Assembly (NCBI RefSeq): GCF_014859565.1
Contig: NZ_JACUUA010000005.1
Span: forward strand, 1-63,800
Source: Marinospirillum sp.
GTDB lineage: Bacteria; Pseudomonadota; Gammaproteobacteria; Pseudomonadales; Halomonadaceae
Reading direction: 5' to 3'
Length of the DNA: 63,800 nt
Part shown: positions 1-10,245 of the stretch, in pieces
Layout: every line of letters begins with the position of its first letter
Position numbering within the stretch: the stretch's first letter is position 1
Made by a program: the position numbers and the translations under genes
Notes under the pieces: model-generated
Databases searched by the model: none
Seen by the model: only the letters and a program-made list of their open reading frames with translations
Told to the model about the DNA's origin: nothing

Positions 1-19
1 TTGGGCTGGTTGTTGCTCA

Positions 20-1150
20 TCAGACCACCACCAGGTTATCGCGGTGGATGAGTTCCGGGGTTTCGATGTAACCGAGGATTTTTTCGATCTGGCTGCTGGC
101 TTGTCCGGCCAGTAGGCGAGCTTCTTCGGAGGAGTAGTTTACTAATCCTTTAGCCAGGGCGCGTTCGCTTTCATCCACACACACCACCAGTTCACCGCGC
201 AGGAATTTGCCGCGTACTTCTTTCACACCCACAGGCAACAGGCTTTTGCCCTGTTGTTGCAGGGCGTTGCTGGCACCGGCATCCAGTACCAGTACCCCTT
301 TTTCCTGCAGGTGACCAGCCAGCCAGCGTTTGCGGGCGGTGATGGGTTCATCTTCTGGCAGTAGCAGGGTGCCGAGGTTTTCACCATCGAATAAACGGGT
401 GAGCGCCTGTTCAGTGCGACCACCCAGAATCACGGTGCGGGCACCGGAGCGCGCAGCAAGGCGTGCGGCGCGTACTTTGGTGAACATGCCACCGCGACCC
501 AGTGCACCACCATCACCAGCTACTGCCAATAGTTCGGGATCTTGTGAGCGGCCTTCGGAGATCAGGCGGGCATCGGCTTTTTTGCGAGGGTCGGCATCAA
601 ACAGGCCAGGCTGGTCGGTCAGCAGGATCAGGGTGTCGGCTTCCAGTAGGTTGGTCACCAGCGCACCTAAGGTGTCGTTGTCACCAAAACGGATTTCGTC
701 GGTGACCACGGTATCGTTTTCATTGATGATGGGGACAACATCCAGATCCACCAGGGTGCGCAAAGCGCTGCGAGCATTGAGGTAACGCTTGCGATTGGAG
801 AGGTCGTCGTGAGTCAGCAGAATCTGAGCACTTTTGATGCCGTGTTTTTTGAACGCGGATTCCCAGGTCTGGATCAGCCCCATTTGCCCAACGGCTGCTG
901 CTGCCTGTAATTCATGGATGCTTTTCGGGCGTTGTTTCCAACCCAGGCGCACCATGCCTTCTGCTACTGAACCGGAGGTCACCAGCAGCAGTTCACGCCC
1001 CTGTTCTCTCAGTTTTGCCATTTGTGCCACCCAGCCCTCGATGGCATTAACATCCAGCCCCTGTCCGTCATTGGTGAGCAGGGCGCTGCCGATTTTTACA
1101 ACCATGCGGCGGCTTTGGGTCAGGCGTTGGCGTTCAGTAGTCAGCGGCAT
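20..1150 (-). CDS. proB: Glutamate 5-kinase ProB
   Basis: Phosphorylates L-glutamate with ATP to give glutamyl-5-phosphate, the first and normally proline-inhibited step of cytoplasmic proline synthesis. The 376-residue product has an amino acid kinase domain (about 15-260) and a C-terminal PUA domain (about 280-365), the usual two-domain form. Visible motifs are VKIGS near residue 18, [11 protein letters not shown] (55-65), NENDTV (143-148), FGDND (155-159) and [11 protein letters not shown] (178-188). The ATG at 1150 lies 35 bp after obgE, so it is probably the last gene of rplU-rpmA-obgE-proB, the order common in Pseudomonas relatives. No proA is present in the window. Confidence 0.97.
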   Translation of the reverse strand: MPLTTERQRLTQSRRMVVKIGSALLTNDGQGLDVNAIEGWVAQMAKLREQGRELLLVTSGSVAEGMVRLGWKQRPKSIHELQAAAAVGQMGLIQTWESAFKKHGIKSAQILLTHDDLSNRKRYLNARSALRTLVDLDVVPIINENDTVVTDEIRFGDNDTLGALVTNLLEADTLILLTDQPGLFDADPRKKADARLISEGRSQDPELLAVAGDGGALGRGGMFTKVRAARLAARSGARTVILGGRTEQALTRLFDGENLGTLLLPEDEPITARKRWLAGHLQEKGVLVLDAGASNALQQQGKSLLPVGVKEVRGKFLRGELVVCVDESERALAKGLVNYSSEEARLLAGQASSQIEKILGYIETPELIHRDNLVVV

Positions 1151-1185
1151 GATGCTGTTTGTTCACTCACTGCGTAGAGGTTGGG

Positions 1186-2391
<1,206 letters not shown>

Positions 2392-2500
2392 TTACCTCTG
2401 GGGTCAGAGGCCCCATGTAAAAAGGCCCCACCGGATGGCAGAGCCTTGTTTTAAGCCTTTTCGGGCTATCAGCACTTAAACGAGGGTTTAGGTGCTGAGA

Positions 2501-2758
2501 TCAGGCAGGAACAACGCTCACAAAGCGACGATTGTTCGGGCCTTTCACTTCAAACTTAACAACGCCTTCAGCTTTGGCGAACAGGGTGTGATCCTTGCCC
2601 ATACCAACATTAACACCAGCGTGGAACTTGGTGCCGCGCTGACGAATGATGATGTTGCCGCCTTGAACAACCTGGCCGCCAAACAGTTTAACGCCAAGGC
2701 GTTTACTTTCGGAATCGCGACCGTTACGCGTACTACCACCGGCTTTTTTATGTGCCAT
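2501..2758 (-). CDS. rpmA: 50S ribosomal protein L27
   Basis: L27 sits close to the peptidyl transferase centre of the 50S subunit, where its N-terminal tail approaches the tRNA ends. The 85-residue sequence begins [16 protein letters not shown] and carries the family motif [22 protein letters not shown]. The mature N-terminus follows Met directly, so there is no Firmicutes-type cleavable leader. It lies 30 bp after rplU and 115 bp before obgE, in the usual operon. Confidence 0.98.
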   Translation of the reverse strand: MAHKKAGGSTRNGRDSESKRLGVKLFGGQVVQGGNIIIRQRGTKFHAGVNVGMGKDHTLFAKAEGVVKFEVKGPNNRRFVSVVPA

Positions 2759-2788
2759 GACTCTTTACCTCAAAAAATGGTGGATGAA

Positions 2789-3100
2789 TTAACCGGCGAT
2801 ACCGGTAATCTTGACTTCAGTGTACCACTGACGGTGACCCTGACGCTTCATGTGATGCTTGCGGCGACGGAACTTGATGATGCGGATTTTATCACCGCGA
2901 CCATGGTCGATCACTTCGGCAGTGACTTTTGCGCCGGCAACCAGAGGTGCACCAACGTTGATTGTTTCGCCATCAGAGATCAGCAGAACTTCGTTGAATT
3001 CAACGGCTTCGCCAGTGGCGACTTCCAGTTTTTCCAGCTTCAGGGTCTGACCTTCTTTAACGCGGTATTGCTTACCACCGGTTTTAATTACTGCGTACAT
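2789..3100 (-). CDS. rplU: 50S ribosomal protein L21
   Basis: L21 binds 23S rRNA in the large subunit. The 103-residue product begins [14 protein letters not shown], the universal L21 start, and has the basic [16 protein letters not shown] stretch near the C-terminus. I chose the ATG at 3100 because GGAG stands a few bases upstream. A longer frame could open at a TTG at 3118, but that adds residues not usual in the family. It is the first gene of the rplU-rpmA-obgE-proB cluster and is preceded by a structured leader described separately. Confidence 0.97.
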   Translation of the reverse strand: MYAVIKTGGKQYRVKEGQTLKLEKLEVATGEAVEFNEVLLISDGETINVGAPLVAGAKVTAEVIDHGRGDKIRIIKFRRRKHHMKRQGHRQWYTEVKITGIAG

Positions 3101-3210
3101 TTTTCTCTCCGCTTGCAAAATTTTATCTGGATCTGACAGGGCTGCTTGTACCTGTTATGAAGGGAGACGCTTTGGTAACCCTCGTGCAGGGAGCCGTCCA
3201 GATAAAAGGA
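3101..3210 (-). promoter_or_regulatory. Structured 5' leader of rplU mRNA
   Basis: An 11-bp perfect inverted repeat (arms 3121-3131 and 3197-3207) brackets 65 nt of leader just upstream of the rplU ribosome binding site. Smaller stems lie inside: ACAGG/CCTGT and CCCT/AGGG. The transcript could therefore form a closed multi-branch structure ending about 20 nt before the start codon. This suggests feedback control of L21 synthesis, but that is inference; I matched it to no known leader. Confidence 0.5.
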
Positions 3211-3216
3211 CGCGTG

Positions 3217-3245
3217 ATTTTAGGGTAAAAGCCATTGCAAGACAA
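3217..3245 (-). promoter_or_regulatory. Sigma-70 promoter of rplU-rpmA-obgE-proB
   Basis: On the minus strand TTGTCT (3240-3245) and TAAAAT (3217-3222) are separated by 17 bp. Transcription would start near 3210, just before the outer arm of the structured leader. Confidence 0.6.
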
Positions 3246-3288
3246 GATGCGAGCCGCAAAAATGCGGTATTCTGGCAGCTGTACAGGC

Positions 3289-3316
3289 TTGACTCTCTCC
3301 GGGTGGCTGCTAGGAT
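3289..3316 (+). promoter_or_regulatory. Sigma-70 promoter of ispB
   Basis: TTGACT (3289-3294) and TAGGAT (3311-3316) are spaced by 16 bp. This places the start about 33 nt before the ispB ATG, in the intergenic region shared with rplU. Confidence 0.6.
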
Positions 3317-3355
3317 GCGCCTTGTCCTTATTTATGTCATTTCAGGAATCCATCC

Positions 3356-4330
3356 ATGCCGTCCGGTACCTTCTCTATTCATGCGGTTGTTGCTGATGAT
3401 TTTGCAGCCGTTAACCAGCTGATTATCCGTGAATGCAGCTCACAGGTACCGCTGGTGGAAAAAATTGCCCACCATATCATTGATAGTGGTGGTAAACGTT
3501 TGCGCCCGTTGCTGGCTTTGCTGACCGCTCGTGCGCTGGGTTATCAGGGTGATAAACATCTGCTGCTGGCGGCGCTGATTGAATTTATGCACACCTCCAC
3601 CCTGCTGCATGATGATGTGGTGGATGAGTCCAGCCTGCGCCGTGGCAAACCTACTGCCAACAGCCAGTGGAGCAACCAGTCCTGCGTGTTGGTGGGTGAT
3701 TTCCTTTATTCCCGCTCTTTTGTGATGATGGTGCGGGTTGGTTCCATGGAAATTATGGATATCCTTGCCAAGGTGACCTGTGTACTGGCAGAGGGTGAAG
3801 TGATGCAGCTGACCAATGTACGCAATCCAAAAATCACTGAAGAGCAGTATCGTCAGGTGATATATGCCAAAACAGCTAAGCTGTTTGAAGGCGCAACCCA
3901 GACCGCAGCAGTGCTGGCTAAAGCAACACCGGAGCAGCAGGAAGCCCTGCGTGAATACGGTGCCCAGTTGGGTCTGGCATTCCAGCTGATTGATGATCTG
4001 CTGGATTATGAAGGTGATGCCGCCACCATGGGCAAAAACGTCGGTGATGATCTGGCAGAAGGCAAGCCCACCCTGCCTTTGATTTATGCCATGCAAAAGG
4101 GCACGGAAGAAGAGGCCTTGTTGATTCGTCAGGCGATCCGCAAAGGGGGGTTGGATCAATTGGATGCAGTGCTGGATATTGTCAGAAAAACCGGCGCACT
4201 GGATTACACCCGTGAACAGGCACGTATCTGTTCCGAGGCTGCCAAAACCTGCTTAGATGTTTTGCCCGCCTCTCCTTATAAAGAAACTCTATTGTTGCTG
4301 ACCGATATGGCTTTGGGACGAAAGAGTTAA
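3356..4330 (+). CDS. ispB: Long-chain trans-polyprenyl diphosphate synthase (octaprenyl type)
   Basis: Condenses isopentenyl diphosphate units onto farnesyl diphosphate to make the ubiquinone side chain. The 324-residue protein has the first aspartate-rich motif HDDVVD (residues 85-90), the second DDLLD (213-217), and GGKRLRP (45-51). Chain length (C40 or C45) cannot be read from the sequence. It is divergent from rplU, the arrangement seen widely in gammaproteobacteria. Confidence 0.95.
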   Translation: MPSGTFSIHAVVADDFAAVNQLIIRECSSQVPLVEKIAHHIIDSGGKRLRPLLALLTARALGYQGDKHLLLAALIEFMHTSTLLHDDVVDESSLRRGKPTANSQWSNQSCVLVGDFLYSRSFVMMVRVGSMEIMDILAKVTCVLAEGEVMQLTNVRNPKITEEQYRQVIYAKTAKLFEGATQTAAVLAKATPEQQEALREYGAQLGLAFQLIDDLLDYEGDAATMGKNVGDDLAEGKPTLPLIYAMQKGTEEEALLIRQAIRKGGLDQLDAVLDIVRKTGALDYTREQARICSEAAKTCLDVLPASPYKETLLLLTDMALGRKS

Positions 4331-4408
4331 CACTTTATTGCCAGAAGAACATAAAATTGTCATGGATCAGTTTTTGTTTTGGCTGCACATGACAAACTTT
4401 AACACTTT
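4327..4408. repeat. Direct repeats flanking an inverted repeat, ispB 3' region
   Basis: TTAACACTTT occurs at 4327-4336, overlapping the ispB stop, and again at 4399-4408. Between them lies a perfect 8-bp inverted repeat, TTGTCATG (4357-4364) and CATGACAA (4388-4395), with a 23-nt spacer. It could be a hairpin, an operator or the remains of a small insertion; nothing distinguishes these. Confidence 0.4.
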
Positions 4409-4440
4409 CTTTCCATCCTGAGGCCTCGGAGGGCAAAACC

Positions 4441-6177
4441 TTGCAATCCACGGATTACCATTTACACCTTCAGGACAGTTATCGTCTTTTCACTTCCATT
4501 GTTGAGCAGACCGCCGATCTGGTGCTGGTCACCAACACGGAGGGTATTATTATTTATGTGAACCCTGCATGGGAGTCCTGTACAGGTTATCAGCGTGACG
4601 AAGTGCTGGGTCAACGCCCATCCCTGCTCAGTTCCGGTCGCCATGACAAGGCTTTTTTTGCCCGTATCTGGCAACGCCTAGTCAGCGGTGAAAGTGCACA
4701 GGAGATCGTGATAAACGCTCGCCGCAACGGTGAGCTGTTTTATGAAGAAAAAACCCTGACACCGGTGCGAAACAAAACAGGTGAAACCGCTTACTTTGTC
4801 AGTATCGGCAAGGACATTACCCGCCAGTTGCAGCAGCAGGATCAGCTCACCTACCTGACTCATTATGATTCCCTCACCGATCTGCCCAATCGTCGTTTGT
4901 TGACCGAGCGACTGGAGCAGCGCCTGCAGTCTGCTCAGGCATCGGGAGAAAGTTTTGCATTGCTGGCGCTGGGATTGGATCGTTTTAAAAGCATCAATGA
5001 GAGTTTGGGTAATCGCCAGGGTGATGAATTGCTGAAACAAACCGGTGCCCGGCTGGTGGAGCTGCTGCCACGCGGTTGCTCCATTGCCCGTGCCAGTGGT
5101 GACGAGTTCTTGATTCTGCTGGATAACATCAAAAATGCTCGTGCAGCAGCTTATACCGCACACAAGATCATTCATGAACTGGAGCGACCTTTTGCGCTGC
5201 AGTCCATGGAAACCTATATCAGCGCCAGTATTGGCATCACCCTGTTTCCGCATGATGGAGAAACAGTGGATCAGTTGATGAATAACGCTGATATTGCGCT
5301 GCATCGTGCCAAACAGTCCGGCGGGCAGAACTATTGTTTTTTCACCGATGAGCTGACCCGGGATGCCATCAGCCGTTTCCAGATGGAAAACCAACTGCGT
5401 CAGGCTTTGTTGCATAAAGAGTTTTACATTGAATACCAGCCAAGGGTCAGTCTGTTGGATGGTAGCCTGCGCGGTGTGGAAGCACTAATTCGCTGGCAGC
5501 GCCCGGATGGCACCCGTGTTTCACCGGCTGAATTTATTCCCCAGTTGGAAGAAATGGGATTAATAACTTCGGTAGGTGAGTGGGTGTTGCACACGGCTTG
5601 TTTGCAGGTGAGTGAGTGGCAACAAGCAGGGCTCGAGCCTTTTAAAGTCTCTGTTAACCTGTCTGCCAAGCAGTTTCAGCAAGCTGACCTTTGTCATGTG
5701 GTTGGCAAATGCCTGGAGCATGCTCATCTGGATTCGGCATGGCTGGAGCTGGAAGTGACCGAAAGCCTGATGATTCAGGATCTGCAGGAAAGTGTAAAAA
5801 TGCTGCAGAAGTTGCGTGACATGGGTATCAGCATTGCCATAGATGACTTTGGTGCCGGTTATTCATCCTTGGGTTACCTGAAGCACCTGCCGGTGAACAC
5901 CTTAAAAATTGACAAGGGTTTTATTGATGATCTGGCCACCGATGTGGCCGATGCGGCGATAGTGCAGGCAGTCATCAATATGGCGCACCGCATGGGGTTG
6001 GAAGTCACCGCAGAAGGTGTGGAGCAGCCGGATCAGCTGGATCTGCTGATCAGTCTGGGTTGTGAAGAAGTGCAGGGTTTTTATCTGGCGCGTCCCATGT
6101 CGGCGGATGCGCTGGTGGATTGGATACTGGCACCAAAAAGTTACAGCCGCCATCTGCTGCCGATGGGGCTTTATTAA
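4441..6177 (+). CDS. PAS-GGDEF-EAL cyclic-di-GMP signalling protein
   Basis: A 578-residue soluble protein with an N-terminal PAS sensor (about 17-130), a GGDEF domain (about 135-300) and an EAL domain (about 316-560). The cyclase signature reads SGDEF (219-223) instead of GGDEF, so this half may be regulatory rather than catalytic. The EAL half keeps EAL (347-349), NLS, EVTES, DDFGAGYSSL and IDKGFI, so phosphodiesterase activity is likely. No membrane segment or signal peptide is seen. The start is TTG at 4441, supported by GGAGGG (4428-4433) 7 nt upstream; no in-frame ATG precedes the PAS domain. The stop overlaps the convergent CoA-transferase gene by 4 bp. Confidence 0.9.
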   Translation: MQSTDYHLHLQDSYRLFTSIVEQTADLVLVTNTEGIIIYVNPAWESCTGYQRDEVLGQRPSLLSSGRHDKAFFARIWQRLVSGESAQEIVINARRNGELFYEEKTLTPVRNKTGETAYFVSIGKDITRQLQQQDQLTYLTHYDSLTDLPNRRLLTERLEQRLQSAQASGESFALLALGLDRFKSINESLGNRQGDELLKQTGARLVELLPRGCSIARASGDEFLILLDNIKNARAAAYTAHKIIHELERPFALQSMETYISASIGITLFPHDGETVDQLMNNADIALHRAKQSGGQNYCFFTDELTRDAISRFQMENQLRQALLHKEFYIEYQPRVSLLDGSLRGVEALIRWQRPDGTRVSPAEFIPQLEEMGLITSVGEWVLHTACLQVSEWQQAGLEPFKVSVNLSAKQFQQADLCHVVGKCLEHAHLDSAWLELEVTESLMIQDLQESVKMLQKLRDMGISIAIDDFGAGYSSLGYLKHLPVNTLKIDKGFIDDLATDVADAAIVQAVINMAHRMGLEVTAEGVEQPDQLDLLISLGCEEVQGFYLARPMSADALVDWILAPKSYSRHLLPMGLY

Positions 6178-7388
6178 CCCAGAACCCCTTTTTGCTTTAG
6201 CGTTTCCTGCTGCTCCCTGGTTAATCCCAGCAGTCGGCTGGTAACAGCCGTTGTGTGCTCACCTAACAGTGGCGGCGCACTTTCCGCATTCAGTGCCTGA
6301 CCATCAAAACGTACCGGGTTGCTGACCAGTTTGACTTCACCTGCTTCCGGGTGGGGCAGGGTTAATGCCATGTTGCGGTGTTGAACCTGTGGGTCGGCAA
6401 ACACTCGATCCAGGGTGTTGATGGGGCCACAAGGCACAGCAGCCGGTTCCAGTAATGCCAGCCATTCATCGGTGCTGTGGGTTTTTAACACCGGCTCCAG
6501 CAAGGGAATCAGTTCTGCTCGATGTTCCACTCGCAAACGGTTACTGCTGAAACGCGGATCTGCCACCAGCTCGGAGCAGCCGGCCAGCTTGCAAAAACGC
6601 TGGAACTGACCGTCATTACCCACTGCAAGAATGATGTAACCATCGGCGGAGGCAAAAGACTGGTAGGGCACAATGTTGGGGTGAGCATTGCCCAGACGTT
6701 GTGGCACCTTGCCGGAAGTCAGGTAATTCAGTGCCTGGTTGGCCAGCACGCCGACCTGAACATCCAGCAAAGACAGATCAATGTGAGTGCCAACCCCGGT
6801 TTGCTGGCGCTGATAGAGTGCTGCCAATATGGCGTTGCTGGCATACAGACCGGTGAAGATATCCGCAAAGGCCACACCAATTTTCATCGGGCCACCGCCG
6901 GGTTGATCATCCGGTTGGCCGGTCAGACTCATCAAACCACCCATGGCTTGGATCATGAAGTCATAACCGGCACGCTGGGCGTAGGGGCCATCCTGTCCAA
7001 AACCAGTGATGGAGCAATAGATCAGATCCGGTTTTTTTTGCTTTAGGCTGGTGTAATCCAATCCGTATTTTTTCAGGCCACCCACCTTGAAGTTCTCCAC
7101 CAGTACATCACACTGCTCCAGCAACTGATGAATCAGTTGCTGGCCTTCCGGTTGAGCAATATCTATGGCAACCGACTGTTTGCCACGATTGGCGGACAGG
7201 TAATAGGCTGACTCTTGTGAACCATCCAGCCAGGGTGGCCCCCAGCTGCGGGTGTCATCACCGCTGCCGGGTTTTTCGATCTTGATCACTTCGGCACCCA
7301 GATCAGCAAGCTGCTGGGTGCACCAGGGGCCAGCCAGGATGCGAGACAGATCCAGCACCCGGATGCCTTGCAGGGGTTTTGTCGACAT
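6174..7388 (-). CDS. gcdG: CaiB/BaiF family CoA transferase, probably glutarate CoA-transferase
   Basis: Class III CoA transferases move CoA between carboxylic acids through an aspartyl-CoA intermediate. The 404-residue product is full length, with RVLDLSRILAGPW at the N-terminus, VIKIEKPGSGDDTRSWGPP (35-53) and the likely catalytic Asp176 in VAFADIFTG, aligned by position with Asp169 of formyl-CoA transferase. The ATG at 7388 lies 1 nt after the stop of gcdH, so the two are translationally linked. In Pseudomonas this pair converts glutarate to glutaryl-CoA and on to crotonyl-CoA. The family is clear; the substrate rests on the neighbour. Confidence 0.82.
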   Translation of the reverse strand: MSTKPLQGIRVLDLSRILAGPWCTQQLADLGAEVIKIEKPGSGDDTRSWGPPWLDGSQESAYYLSANRGKQSVAIDIAQPEGQQLIHQLLEQCDVLVENFKVGGLKKYGLDYTSLKQKKPDLIYCSITGFGQDGPYAQRAGYDFMIQAMGGLMSLTGQPDDQPGGGPMKIGVAFADIFTGLYASNAILAALYQRQQTGVGTHIDLSLLDVQVGVLANQALNYLTSGKVPQRLGNAHPNIVPYQSFASADGYIILAVGNDGQFQRFCKLAGCSELVADPRFSSNRLRVEHRAELIPLLEPVLKTHSTDEWLALLEPAAVPCGPINTLDRVFADPQVQHRNMALTLPHPEAGEVKLVSNPVRFDGQALNAESAPPLLGEHTTAVTSRLLGLTREQQETLKQKGVLG

Positions 7389-7389
7389 C

Positions 7390-8568
7390 TCAGAAAAACG
7401 CCTGAATATCGGTTTGAGCACGACCCAGAATCAGGGCGTGCACATCATGGGTGCCTTCGTAGGTGTTAACGGTTTCCAGGTTCACCATGTGACGGATCAC
7501 GCCGTATTCATCGGAGATGCCGTTGCCACCGTGCATGTCACGCGCCAAACGGGCAATATCCAGTGACTTGCCGCAGTTGTTGCGCTTGATCAGTGAGACC
7601 ATTTCTGGTGCCCAGTTGCCACTGTCCATCAGACGGCCGACTTGCAGCGCAGCTTGCAGACCCAGCGTGATTTCAGTCTGCATGTTGGCGAGTTTTAACT
7701 GGATTAACTGATTTGCTGCCAGCGGGCGACCAAACTGCTTACGATCCAGGGTGTATTGCCGTGCGGCATGCCAGCAGAATTCGGCTGCACCCAGTACACC
7801 CCAGGCAATACCATAACGAGCCTTGTTCAGGCAGCCAAACGGGCCTTTTAAGCCGGAGACATTCGGCAGCAGGTTTTCTTCCGGTACAAAGGCATTATCC
7901 AGCACAATTTCACCGGTAATGGAGGCACGCAGAGACACCTTGCCTTCAATCTTGGGGGTGCTGAAACCTTCAGTACCACGCTCAACAATAAAACCTTTGA
8001 TCTGACCGTTATGGGCTTCAGATTTTGCCCAGACGATGGCAATGTCTGCAATCGGGCTGTTGGTGATCCACATTTTCTGACCGGTCAGCAGGTAACCGCC
8101 ATCGGCTTTTTTGGCGCGGGTGAGCATGCCGCCGGGATCAGAACCAAAATCTGGCTCGGTCAGGCCAAAACAACCAATCATTTCCCCGCTGCCCAGCTTT
8201 GGCAGGTATTTTTGTTTCTGGGCTTCGCTGCCATAGGCTTCAATCGGGTACATCACCAGTGACGACTGCACACTCATGGCGGAGCGGTAACCGGAATCCA
8301 CCCGCTCCACTTCGCGGGCAATCAGGCCGTAGGCTACATGCCCCATACCGGCACCACCGTATTCTTCCGCCACGGTGCAACCCAGCAGTCCCATTGCGCC
8401 CATTTCATTCATGATCTCGCGGTCAAAGTGTTCTTTACGAAATCCTTGCAGCACACGGGGCTGCAATTTGTCCTGGCAATAAGCCTGAGCGGCATCACGC
8501 ACCTGACGTTCATCTTCGGTCAGTTGTTGTTCGAGCAGAAAAGGGTCTTGCCACTGAAAGGGGGTCAT
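7390..8568 (-). CDS. gcdH: Glutaryl-CoA dehydrogenase
   Basis: FAD-dependent oxidative decarboxylation of glutaryl-CoA to crotonyl-CoA, the exit step of lysine, tryptophan and glutarate breakdown. The 392-residue acyl-CoA dehydrogenase has [26 protein letters not shown] and the C-terminal [16 protein letters not shown]. The catalytic base is Glu371, in the position typical of glutaryl-CoA dehydrogenases. GAGG upstream supports the ATG at 8568. It forms a two-gene unit with the CoA transferase. The LysR regulator (GcdR) often found beside this pair is missing here. Confidence 0.93.
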   Translation of the reverse strand: MTPFQWQDPFLLEQQLTEDERQVRDAAQAYCQDKLQPRVLQGFRKEHFDREIMNEMGAMGLLGCTVAEEYGGAGMGHVAYGLIAREVERVDSGYRSAMSVQSSLVMYPIEAYGSEAQKQKYLPKLGSGEMIGCFGLTEPDFGSDPGGMLTRAKKADGGYLLTGQKMWITNSPIADIAIVWAKSEAHNGQIKGFIVERGTEGFSTPKIEGKVSLRASITGEIVLDNAFVPEENLLPNVSGLKGPFGCLNKARYGIAWGVLGAAEFCWHAARQYTLDRKQFGRPLAANQLIQLKLANMQTEITLGLQAALQVGRLMDSGNWAPEMVSLIKRNNCGKSLDIARLARDMHGGNGISDEYGVIRHMVNLETVNTYEGTHDVHALILGRAQTDIQAFF

Positions 8569-8617
8569 GATGTGTCCTCAAATTTTTAGGGTTGACCACA
8601 GGGGTTGATGGCTATAG

Positions 8618-8633
8618 ATTTATTATAATAAAT
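8618..8633. promoter_or_regulatory. Perfect AT-rich palindrome between gcdH and the TAXI gene
   Basis: A 16-bp perfect palindrome with 8-bp half site ATTTATTA. It contains a TATAAT hexamer on both strands. It lies 50 bp upstream of gcdH and about 130 bp upstream of the TAXI gene, so it may be a shared -10 region or an operator. No well-spaced -35 was found on either strand. Confidence 0.35.
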
Positions 8634-8760
8634 AGAAAAAAGCAAGTGATCGAAACCAAAAGTTGAAGGAGGTAGCCACAAACGGATTTATGCTCTAGTG
8701 TTTTCTGGAGCTTGTATGTCAGTTCGAAGCAGTCTAATAACAACAATTGGAGACAAAATC

Positions 8761-9723
8761 ATGCGTCGATTGATCTCAGCACTATCTCTGTCCATGCTGC
8801 TGGCTGTACCAGCGGCACAGGCTCAGCAGACTCTTTCCATTGCCACAGGCGGCACGGGTGGTGTTTATTACCCTATAGGTGGCGGTCTGGGTGAAATGAT
8901 CGGTCGCCACGTCCCCGGCTACACGGGTGTGGCAGAAGTGACCGGAGCCTCGGTTGAAAACATGGGGCTGATTCACCGTGAAGACTCGGATATTGCCATT
9001 GCACTGGCCGATTCGGTGTATCAGGGCTACCACGGCGAAGGCGCTTTCAAGGGTCGCAAAGTCGCTGATGCGCGGGCACTGGGTTCGGTTTATTCCAATG
9101 CGGTGCAGTTGGTGACTCTGAAGGATTCTGGTATCACTTCACTGAGTGACCTGAAAGGCAAACGTGTCTCTTTGGGTGCACCCGGTAGCGGTACAGAAGT
9201 CAATGCCCGTACCCTGCTGGAAGCCAATGGTATTAAGGCCAACGATATTCGTGCCCAGCGCCTGAACTTCAACGAAACAGCCGATGCACTGCGTGATGGT
9301 GATATTGATGCCGGTTTCTGGAGTGTTGGGCCACCCACCAGCTCCATCCTGAGTCTCGCCAACAGCCGCGATATTCATATCATCAGCCTGACCCCGCAGG
9401 AAATGCAAAAAGCCATGCAGGCAGAGCCGGTATTTGCTCCTTATACCCTGCGTGCCGGGCTGTATGAAGGAGTTAATCAACCCGTACAAACCGTTGGCAT
9501 TCCCAATGTGCTGGTGGTGAATGCTGCCATGTCCGATGAGCTGGCTTACCAGATCACCAAAACCCTGTTTGAAAAGGTGGACGAACTGCGTGCCATTCAC
9601 TCGGCTGCCAATGACACCACGGTTGAATTTAGCCTGACTTCCACACCTATCCCCTTGCATCCTGGAGCACTGCGTTATTACCAGGAAACCGGTGCAGAAA
9701 TTCCTGCACGGCTGCGTCGTTAA
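8761..9723 (+). CDS. TAXI family TRAP transporter solute-binding protein
   Basis: Periplasmic substrate receptor of a TRAP transporter of the TAXI class. The 320-residue precursor has a signal peptide (about 1-22, cleavage after AQA) and then LSIATGGTGGVYYPIGGGLG, the signature at the start of mature TAXI proteins. Further family features are GKRVSLGAPGSGTEVNARTLL and DIDAGFWSVGPPTSSI. I chose the ATG at 8761 because GGAG stands 8 nt upstream and it starts directly at the signal peptide. It is followed by a DUF1850 gene and a fused TRAP permease. The substrate is unknown; the glutarate genes next door suggest a dicarboxylate. Confidence 0.92.
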   Translation: MRRLISALSLSMLLAVPAAQAQQTLSIATGGTGGVYYPIGGGLGEMIGRHVPGYTGVAEVTGASVENMGLIHREDSDIAIALADSVYQGYHGEGAFKGRKVADARALGSVYSNAVQLVTLKDSGITSLSDLKGKRVSLGAPGSGTEVNARTLLEANGIKANDIRAQRLNFNETADALRDGDIDAGFWSVGPPTSSILSLANSRDIHIISLTPQEMQKAMQAEPVFAPYTLRAGLYEGVNQPVQTVGIPNVLVVNAAMSDELAYQITKTLFEKVDELRAIHSAANDTTVEFSLTSTPIPLHPGALRYYQETGAEIPARLRR

Positions 9724-9738
9724 TCGGGATTGCTGTTA

Positions 9739-10215
9739 ATGAACCGGCTGGCAGGCATTGCCCTGTTACTCTGCCTGTCTCCGGTTGTATCAGCATCCTC
9801 TTATCAATTGCAGGTGTGGGCCGGTCAACAGTTGTTGACCCGTCTGCAACTGCAGGATCAAGAGCGCTGGTGTCTGATCTGGAATCATTCAGTGGCTGGT
9901 TTTCCTGTTCAGGACTGTTTTCAGTTGCGTCAAGGTCAATGGATGCTGGATTCCAGCCATCAACCGGATTTTGCTGCCGGTCTGGGACACAGTGAAGGGC
10001 GAGGGCAGTTATTGAGTGACGGTGAAGGGGGTTACCTGATCCGTGATATGAATGTACCTATCCACAATAACCATCTGGTGCTGCGTATTGGCTCCATGGC
10101 GGTGAATCATCGTTTTTATTATCGGGATCAGTTGATTAGTCTGAGTCAGCTGGCTGCCGGTGAGCGGGTGGATATCCGGCTGATAAAAGATGGCAGGCTG
10201 AATAACAACAACTAA
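9739..10215 (+). CDS. DUF1850 domain protein of the TAXI-TRAP operon
   Basis: A 158-residue protein with an N-terminal signal peptide (about 1-20) and a DUF1850-like body containing W...IWNHSVAGFPVQDCFQL. Proteins of this family commonly lie between a TAXI receptor and its permease, as here, but their role is not established. A TTG at 9730 is a possible alternative start three codons earlier; the ATG at 9739 has better spacing from GGGA. Two Cys residues remain in the mature part, so a disulfide is possible. Confidence 0.78.
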   Translation: MNRLAGIALLLCLSPVVSASSYQLQVWAGQQLLTRLQLQDQERWCLIWNHSVAGFPVQDCFQLRQGQWMLDSSHQPDFAAGLGHSEGRGQLLSDGEGGYLIRDMNVPIHNNHLVLRIGSMAVNHRFYYRDQLISLSQLAAGERVDIRLIKDGRLNNNN

Positions 10216-10245
10216 CGGGCAAGCGATTCAGGAAGAGATGCACTT

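Noticed and set aside
3101..3118. A longer L21 starting at TTG 3118.
   Set aside because: The ATG at 3100 has the ribosome binding site and gives the universal L21 N-terminus.
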